Assembly (NCBI RefSeq): GCF_005239225.2
Contig: NC_133294.1
Location: 18,303,631 to 18,367,630, forward strand
Direction: 5' to 3'
DNA from: Populus alba
Taxonomy: Eukaryota; Streptophyta; Magnoliopsida; Malpighiales; Salicaceae
Length of the DNA stretch: 64,000 bases
Made by a program: the position numbers and the translations under genes. Shown here in pieces: positions 58,078 through 64,000 of the stretch (position 1 is its first letter; every line of letters starts with the position of its first letter). Under the pieces are notes generated by a model. That model was not told where the DNA came from. It did no database searches and was given only the letters and a program-made list of their open reading frames with translations.

Positions 58078-60390
58078 ATGCCTCCAAAAGAGAAACCAAA
58101 GGAGGACTACACCCTTAAGGTGACATCACCTGATATCGGTGGAAGGACAGTCAAAGGCAGCGACAAGCTTACTCTAGTTGAACAAAGACAGTTTCTTTAT
58201 GTCAGAATTGTGAGAGCCAATGGCTTGCCAGTGAACAACATGACTGGCACTTGTGACCCTTTTGTCGAGCTGAAGATCGGAAACTACAAGGGAATAACTA
58301 GATGCCTTGAACAGACCTCAAACCCGGAATGGAATGAAGTCTATGCTTTCACAAGAGATCGCCTTCAGGGTGGGAGATTGGAGATCTTGGTAAGAGATAA
58401 AGAGTCTGCGATTAACGAGATTATTGGCTGTCTTTCCTTTGATTTGGGCGATACTCCTACGCGGTTTCCACCAAATAGTCCATTGGCACCACAGTGGTAT
58501 AAATTGGAGGATCGCAATGGGATTAAGGTTGCAGGAGAGTTGATGTTAGCTGCTTGGATAGGGAATCAAGCTGACGACGCGTTTTCTGTTGCTTGGCATT
58601 CTGATGCAGCTGCTGTTAGCGGAAAAAGCGTGACAAACATTCGTTCTAATGTATACCTCTCCCCTGTGCTTTGGTATTTAAGAGTTCAAGTGATTGCAGC
58701 ACAGGATTTGGCACCTTCAGACAAGAACAGGAAACCAGAAGCTTACATCAAGGCTGTTCTTGGGAACTTGGTTTCGGGGACTACAGTTTCAAAGGATAAG
58801 AATCCGAATCCTACTTGGAATGAGGAAGTGATGTTTGTTGCAGCAGAGCCATTTGATGATCATTTAATTTTAAGTGTGGAGGACAGGATGGGAGCTAATA
58901 AGGAAGTATGTTTAGGGAGGTCTGTGATTCCTTTGCACCAAGTGGAGAAGAGGTTGATGCCTCAAGCTATTGGTGCTCAGTGGATTAACCTTGAGAAGTA
59001 TGTTGCGGAGGGTGAAGAGAAGACAGAAGTGAAGTTTGCCAGCAGACTTCATTTGAGGATCTTTTTAGATGGTTTATATCATGTTTTTGATGAAACAACT
59101 TACTACAGCAGTGATTTGAGGGCAACATCTCCCAAGTTATGGCCAGAGAAAATCGGGGTCTTGGAGCTAGGTATCCTAAAAGCCGAAGGGTTGCTACCAA
59201 CGAAGTCCAGGGATGGCCGTGGAACTACCGATGCTTATTGTGTAGCGAAATACGGGCGGAAGTGGGTTAGGACGAGTAGAGACAGTTATGCTCCAAAGTG
59301 GAATGAGCAATACTGCTGGGATGTTTATGATCCATATACAGTTGTTACCATTGGAGTTTTTGATAACTGTCATTTACAGGCAGGGGACAAGAACGATGGG
59401 ACGGGTGATCCAAGACTTGGCAAAGTAAGGATTCGGTTGTCTACTCTCGAAACTGGTAGGATTTATACACATTCCTACCCGCTTTTAGTCTTGCAACCAA
59501 ATGGATTGAAGAAAATGGGAGAGCTTCATTTGGCTGTGAAATTTAGTTGCAACAATTGGATCAACTTGCTTCATACTTACTCACAACCTTTGCTTCCTAT
59601 GATGCATTACCTCCAACCATTATCAGTCTATCAGCTTGATAGTTTAAGACACCAAGCTACTTGTATTCTCTCTTTGAGGCTTGATCGTGCCGACCCGCCC
59701 CTAAGGAGGGAGGTTGTGGAGTACATGCTTGATACAGGTGTAAATAGATGGAGCTTGAGAAGAGCAAATGCAAATTGTGAGAGAGTCATGACATGTTTGA
59801 GTGGAATCGTTGTTCTTTGGAGGCAGTTTGATCAAATACGCCATTGGAAGATCAATTCAGCAATCACAGTCCTGATTTATTCATTGTTCGTTGCCATGGT
59901 TATGAGCCCAAAACTAATATTGACTGCATTCTTTCTAGCTCCTTTCGTGCTTGGAGTTCGGTGCTTTCCAAAGAGGCCAAGACATCCTCCACATATGGAT
60001 ACCAAATTATCCCATGCTGAAACTGCTCAACCTGATGTACTTGACGAGGAATTCGATTCGTTTCCCACTTCCAAGCAAGGTGAAGCACTAAAGACAAGGT
60101 ATGATAGATTGAGAGGAATTTCAGGGAGGTTGATGATAATTATTGGAGATTTGGCAACTCAACTGGAGAGGATTCATGCTCTTGTAAGCTGGAGGGATTC
60201 ACGAGCTACTGCAATGTTTTTGGTATTCTGTCTCATTGCTTGTTTCTTGGTTCATAAAGTTCAGTTCAAGTACTTGGTTCTTGTTATAGGGACTTATGCA
60301 ATGAGGCCTCCAAGACTTCGTGCTGGCATTCCTTCCATTCCTCAAAATTTCCTCAGGAGATTGCCTGCTAAAACTGATAGCATGTTGTAA
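58078..60390 (+). CDS. Multiple C2 and transmembrane region protein (MCTP/FTIP type)
   Basis: MCTPs are ER-anchored proteins that tether membranes at plasmodesmata and move or traffic other proteins; FTIP1 carries FT and QUIRKY acts in organ patterning (family knowledge). The coding region is one exon of 770 aa, typical of the three-C2 plant group. C2 domains lie at about 38-150, 198-305 and 360-470. Each has a WNE motif after a conserved Pro (NPEWNEVYAF, NPTWNEEVMF, APKWNEQYCW). Domains one and three keep the calcium-site aspartates (TGTCDPFVE, RGTTDAYCV); in domain two the equivalent reads NRKPEAYIK, so calcium binding may be lost. The C-terminal region (about 530-770) is the PRT_C domain, with membrane segments at about 592-627 and 711-742 and the ending PSRLPAKTDSML-like FLRRLPAK. 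Which subfamily member it is cannot be decided here. Confidence 0.93.
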   Translation: MPPKEKPKEDYTLKVTSPDIGGRTVKGSDKLTLVEQRQFLYVRIVRANGLPVNNMTGTCDPFVELKIGNYKGITRCLEQTSNPEWNEVYAFTRDRLQGGRLEILVRDKESAINEIIGCLSFDLGDTPTRFPPNSPLAPQWYKLEDRNGIKVAGELMLAAWIGNQADDAFSVAWHSDAAAVSGKSVTNIRSNVYLSPVLWYLRVQVIAAQDLAPSDKNRKPEAYIKAVLGNLVSGTTVSKDKNPNPTWNEEVMFVAAEPFDDHLILSVEDRMGANKEVCLGRSVIPLHQVEKRLMPQAIGAQWINLEKYVAEGEEKTEVKFASRLHLRIFLDGLYHVFDETTYYSSDLRATSPKLWPEKIGVLELGILKAEGLLPTKSRDGRGTTDAYCVAKYGRKWVRTSRDSYAPKWNEQYCWDVYDPYTVVTIGVFDNCHLQAGDKNDGTGDPRLGKVRIRLSTLETGRIYTHSYPLLVLQPNGLKKMGELHLAVKFSCNNWINLLHTYSQPLLPMMHYLQPLSVYQLDSLRHQATCILSLRLDRADPPLRREVVEYMLDTGVNRWSLRRANANCERVMTCLSGIVVLWRQFDQIRHWKINSAITVLIYSLFVAMVMSPKLILTAFFLAPFVLGVRCFPKRPRHPPHMDTKLSHAETAQPDVLDEEFDSFPTSKQGEALKTRYDRLRGISGRLMIIIGDLATQLERIHALVSWRDSRATAMFLVFCLIACFLVHKVQFKYLVLVIGTYAMRPPRLRAGIPSIPQNFLRRLPAKTDSML

Positions 60391-63360
60391 GGAAAACATT
60401 TTTCTGATGTGCTGCGGCCAGTTTTTTTTCTTCCAACATTTCATAACGTCGTTAACAAGCTCAGGAGCTGCATTGTTGCATGACGCAGAGGGCATTAACC
60501 TCTGCTTATTGACAATGGGTTTTGAACTTTTAATTCTGGAGTTGATATGCTTCCTTTATCTATACTGTAAGGCACTGGCGCTTCAAAAAACTTTATCTAC
60601 CACAAAAACTCTCAATAGTGAAAGACTGTTCACCATGGCAAGCCAGTCGGAACTGTGATGAAGTTTTTGCAGTGAAACGTTGTTTACTGATATGAAAGTA
60701 ACTTCTAATAATTCCAATATATTTTTTCTTAAAATAGAATTCTTCGTTGGATTATGCAATCTACTGAAATTTAGTAGATACATAGTTTAGAGATGGAACT
60801 TGAAGAATAACAAAACATTATCCGCTCCAGCAATGAAGAGTAACGCTAAGCAGTCCTCCAACGTTGCTGGATAAACACTAGCAGATGAAAAATAAAGGAC
60901 ACTATTTGACAAGTTTACCATTGCCACAGCCAGAAAAACATGAAAAGAAAAGGGAAAAAAGCTTGTTACCTATGCTATTTAGTTGAATTTCAGTTGCACT
61001 ACCTGTGATTGAACATCCATAATCCAAGACAAGCTAATGGCTAAATTCCAAAGACCGTAGCCATTGATAAGTAACAGATATTTCTTCATGCTTTGAATAA
61101 CTCGAAAAGTTACATCAAGAATGAAAGAAACTTGTACAAAATCGCTGCATCTGATGACATAAATTCTCAGAGAAACTTGAAATATACCATTCAAATCAGC
61201 ATAGACACACAAGCATACAGAAATGCCAACGTTGACAGTTGAGATAAATGGCAAGAATTTATACAGTTATATATAGCTCCCACATTCCAGAAAAAAAGAT
61301 GGATTTGAAAAAAAAAAAAAAAAAACAATGGGATGGCGGCACGCCGGCACCCATTCCTAAGCACTTTAGAAAAGATTGGGTCAAGCTGGAGGGAGCATCA
61401 CCCAACTGAGTGGCCCAGATCCAAAACGAACGGACTGTTTGTTTTTATATTTTAATATGTTTTTTAAAAAAATTAAATTTTTTTAATTTTAAATTAATAT
61501 ATTTTTAGTATTTTCAAATCATTTTGATGTACTAATATTAAAAATAATTTTAAAAAATAAAAAAAATATCATTAACATATATTTTAGCATAAAATATTAT
61601 TTGAAAAGCAATCATACAAAAAAAGCTTGAAGTGTTCAGAGACAAAAAGCATTACAACTGGTCTTTCCTAAACAAATATTATCATTTGCTTCATTAAGGT
61701 TAATAAAGTACAAATTAATTTACCTGTATTAACTCACCTTACTCCCCCATAAATTGCCGGGATGTATCCAAATTGGGTTTAAAAAGTAGACCCACTATTC
61801 AATGGCATTATATTTAAGATTAGTTTGTTTATAATATTTTTTATTCAGGTATTTTTATATTTTTTTAAAGGATGAGATTAGTTCTATTCAAGATTTATGA
61901 TTACCCCTTCTAATAAGTATGTTTTCTATATATCAAATTTGTATTGTCATCTTTACAAAGATATAATAGTATTTTAGCTACTAGATCAATATTTTATTGA
62001 TGTTTATAATTTATTTATTAAAATATACTAAATATATAAAACCAAAAAAAAAAAAGTCAAAATAAAGCGAAAAAAGCTGTGAAATAATAACAAGAAAAAA
62101 AAAAAGAAAAAATAGAGTAGAATAGAATTTGCATTATGATGATGCAGGATTGATAAACAACACAAAGGCTTTCAAGGCAGCTGCACAAACTTAGAAAATT
62201 TGGGGATCGGTGGAGTAAACTACTCAACTTAGAAAATTTGGGATTTATAATTTTTTTAAGTTAAATTTTTAGTTAAAACAGATAAGATGTTAATGTGGTA
62301 AAATATAATTAATTTGATAAAATTTAGTTGGGTGAGCACTATTTTTCATAAAAAAAAAAAAATCAGATTGTGTTCAGGTGTGCTTGGTGTTTTTTTATTT
62401 TAAAATATATTAAAATAATATGATTTTTATATTTATATTTTTAATATTAACTTATCAAACTAATAAAAAACACTAAAAAATATATTAATATAAAGCTTTA
62501 AAAAAATATGAAAAGCTTGAAAAAATACGTAATAATCTAGAACCCATAAGCCCTTTTCCTGGGACAACGATGAGCTTGAAAACAGTGCCTTTCCAATACC
62601 TATCTAATTAGACATAAAAAGTCCACGTGAACAATAGCGGTAAAACTCCGGCCGGATTGGTTTTGGTAGTTCAACTGCTCATTGATAATTGGAGCCGAAA
62701 TTGCCAAATGATGAGCTTTATATTTTCATAATTTTGTTTTTATTTTTTTTTTAATTTTAAAAGTATTTTTTAAAAATTAATTTTTAATTTTTTTAATGTA
62801 AATTAATTTTTCTGTATTTTCAGATTATTTTAATATGTTAATTTTAAAAATAAAAAAATTATTTTCATATATTTATAAGCAAAAAATACTTTAAAAAATA
62901 ACCATTATTAAATTTAAAGGTGTTTGAGAGTGTAGTAGCAGTTATTTTTTAAAGTGTTTTTTACTTGAAAATAAATTAAAATAATTTTTTTAAAAAAATT
63001 ATTATTGATATCTTCATATCAAAAACATCCGAAAACAAAAAAAAAAAATTAAAGCAAAGAAAAAATAAAATTAAAATTAATTTTATATAAAGCAAATAAA
63101 AGTAAAATTTTTAATAATGGAATTATTCTAAAATAAAATATAATAAATATCTCATGATTTTTCAATATTTTTGTGATGGAGAAATCGGTAAAGTGAGACT
63201 CAAATTGAACCAAAAAAAAATAATTATTTTTAGAATCTATCTTTATTAAAATAATTTTTAGGATCAATCTTTATTAAAATCAAAGACATCGAACCCTGTA
63301 GCTCCATGCAATGACCGGTTACCAACCCTTGTTTCCTGAAAGATACCATTGGAGGGGACG
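60391..63360. other. Intergenic region between the MCTP and CASP-like genes
   Basis: The first 250 bases are probably the MCTP 3'UTR. Beyond about 61300 the DNA is AT-rich with several diverged copies of the common AT repeat (about 61430-61620, 62390-62510, 62720-62900 and 62930-63030). No gene was recognised. Confidence 0.55.
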
Positions 63361-63369
63361 AGATCACAG

Positions 63370-63395
63370 CCCCCCCCCCCCCCCCTCTCTCTCTC
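63370..63395. repeat. C16 tract followed by (TC)n
   Basis: Sixteen C residues (63370-63385) are followed by a TC run, about 145 bases upstream of the CASP-like start codon. A pyrimidine patch of this kind is common near plant core promoters and leaders. Confidence 0.85.
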
Positions 63396-63538
63396 CACAT
63401 CACACCTCCTTGCTAGCTTCACCCACCTGGACTGTCCCGGGCTCATGTGTCCACATGTTTCTGCATTTAAGAACTTCCATGGACACCGCATTTGCCTCTT
63501 CATACTAACTTTAGTCATCCAACAAGAGCTTAACCTCC

Positions 63539-63910
63539 ATGGCTAAGAGTAACAACATTTTCACCAACACCCTCAGGCTCCTTGCCTTGGCTGCCACTGT
63601 GGTTGCAGTTGTCTTCATGGTCGCCAGCCATGACTCTGCCCAAGTCTTGAACTTAACATTCACTGCAAAATATAGCAACACACCAGCATTCAAGTAAGTT
63701 TAGTTTCCCCACCTTTCTGCCCTGACCCCTGCATCGTTATCATCCTATTTTTAGTACATTTTTATGCCTGCCTTGTGGTTTTACTGGTCTCAAATGCTGG
63801 CGTTTAGGTACTTGGTGATTGGAGAGGCAATTGCAGGTGGATACACCGTTATATCTATCCTTCTCTCCTTCAAAGGCCTGTTTTGGCGCTTGATTGTAAT
63901 CCTAGATATG
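63539..63910 (+). CDS. CASP-like membrane protein, 5' part only
   Basis: This is a four-pass plasma membrane protein of the CASP-like (DUF588, MARVEL-related) family, relatives of the Casparian strip scaffold proteins. Exons 63539-63693 and 63808-63910 give 86 residues in phase; the gene then runs off the window, with a donor ATG/GTAATT at 63910. The first membrane helix is at about 11-30 (RLLALAATVVAVVFMVASHD). The loop has VLNLTFTAKYSNTPAFKYLV, the CASPL1 extracellular signature, and the second helix starts near 54. The stretch FKGLFWRLIVILDM opens the third helix region, where family members have an intron. Sequence after 63910, with its CTT repeat, is treated as intron. Group CASPL1 (1D, 1E or 1F type) is likely; the member is not resolved. 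Confidence 0.88.
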
Positions 63911-63928
63911 GTAATTAATGATGCAGAT

Positions 63929-63952
63929 CTTCTTCTTCTTCTTCTTCTTCTT
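63929..63952. repeat. (CTT)8 microsatellite
   Basis: Eight CTT units begin about 20 bases into the presumed intron 2 of the CASP-like gene. Read through, they would add a run of leucines that no family member is expected to have, which supports the intron call. Confidence 0.9.
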
Positions 63953-64000
63953 CCCCTTGTAGCTATATGTGCTTCTGTGATCATGAAATATGATTTTATG

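Noticed and set aside
63911..64000. Reading the CASP-like frame straight through to the window end
   Set aside because: It would insert a run of leucines from a CTT repeat where the family has an intron, and a good donor sits at 63910.

Overview
The window is nuclear DNA of a woody eudicot, most likely a poplar or willow relative (Populus/Salix). The evidence is split genes with GT-AG introns, very AT-rich intergenic DNA full of short transposons, and a class-B5-type heat shock factor, a subclass I recall as present in poplar but absent from Arabidopsis. The genus is an inference from gene content and repeat style, not from a search.

Layout. A tRNA-Val(UAC) lies at 194-267. After about 4 kb of AT-rich DNA comes an 11-coding-exon plus-strand gene for SDE5, an RNA-silencing factor of the tasiRNA pathway (5928-11276, 504 aa). 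Next are monothiol glutaredoxin GRXS17 (15139-17798, plus, 492 aa), a P-class mitochondrial PPR protein (21541-19556, minus, 494 aa) and a small heat shock factor resembling HSFB5 (26183-24706, minus, 210 aa). A broken PPR gene of the same subfamily as the intact one lies at 30689-32473, plus. From 33 to 39.9 kb are repeats: an element with inverted arms, a 1.29-kb tandem duplication and a 400-bp GC-rich island. A membrane-anchored RING E3 ligase of the RMA family follows (41245-40544, minus, with a 2.1-kb 5'UTR intron). The stretch from 43.5 to 52 kb is gene-free and holds a complete TRIM retroelement (48164-48454). The last three genes are a small coiled-coil protein, probably the meiotic axis factor ASY4 (52159-54326, plus, 209 aa), a three-C2-domain MCTP/FTIP-type tethering protein (58078-60390, plus, 770 aa in one exon), and the start of a CASP-like membrane protein that runs off the window (from 63539, plus).

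The genes are independent single-copy style plant loci, not an operon or cluster; the only pair with shared ancestry is the PPR gene and the PPR pseudogene. Exon structures were built by hand: every splice junction keeps the reading frame and uses GT-AG. No clearly novel multi-gene system was found. The most notable signals are the intact TRIM, a MITE-like element holding a perfect 42-bp palindrome, the 1.29-kb tandem duplication, the GC-rich island with inverted ends, and a consensus E2F site upstream of the ASY4-like gene.
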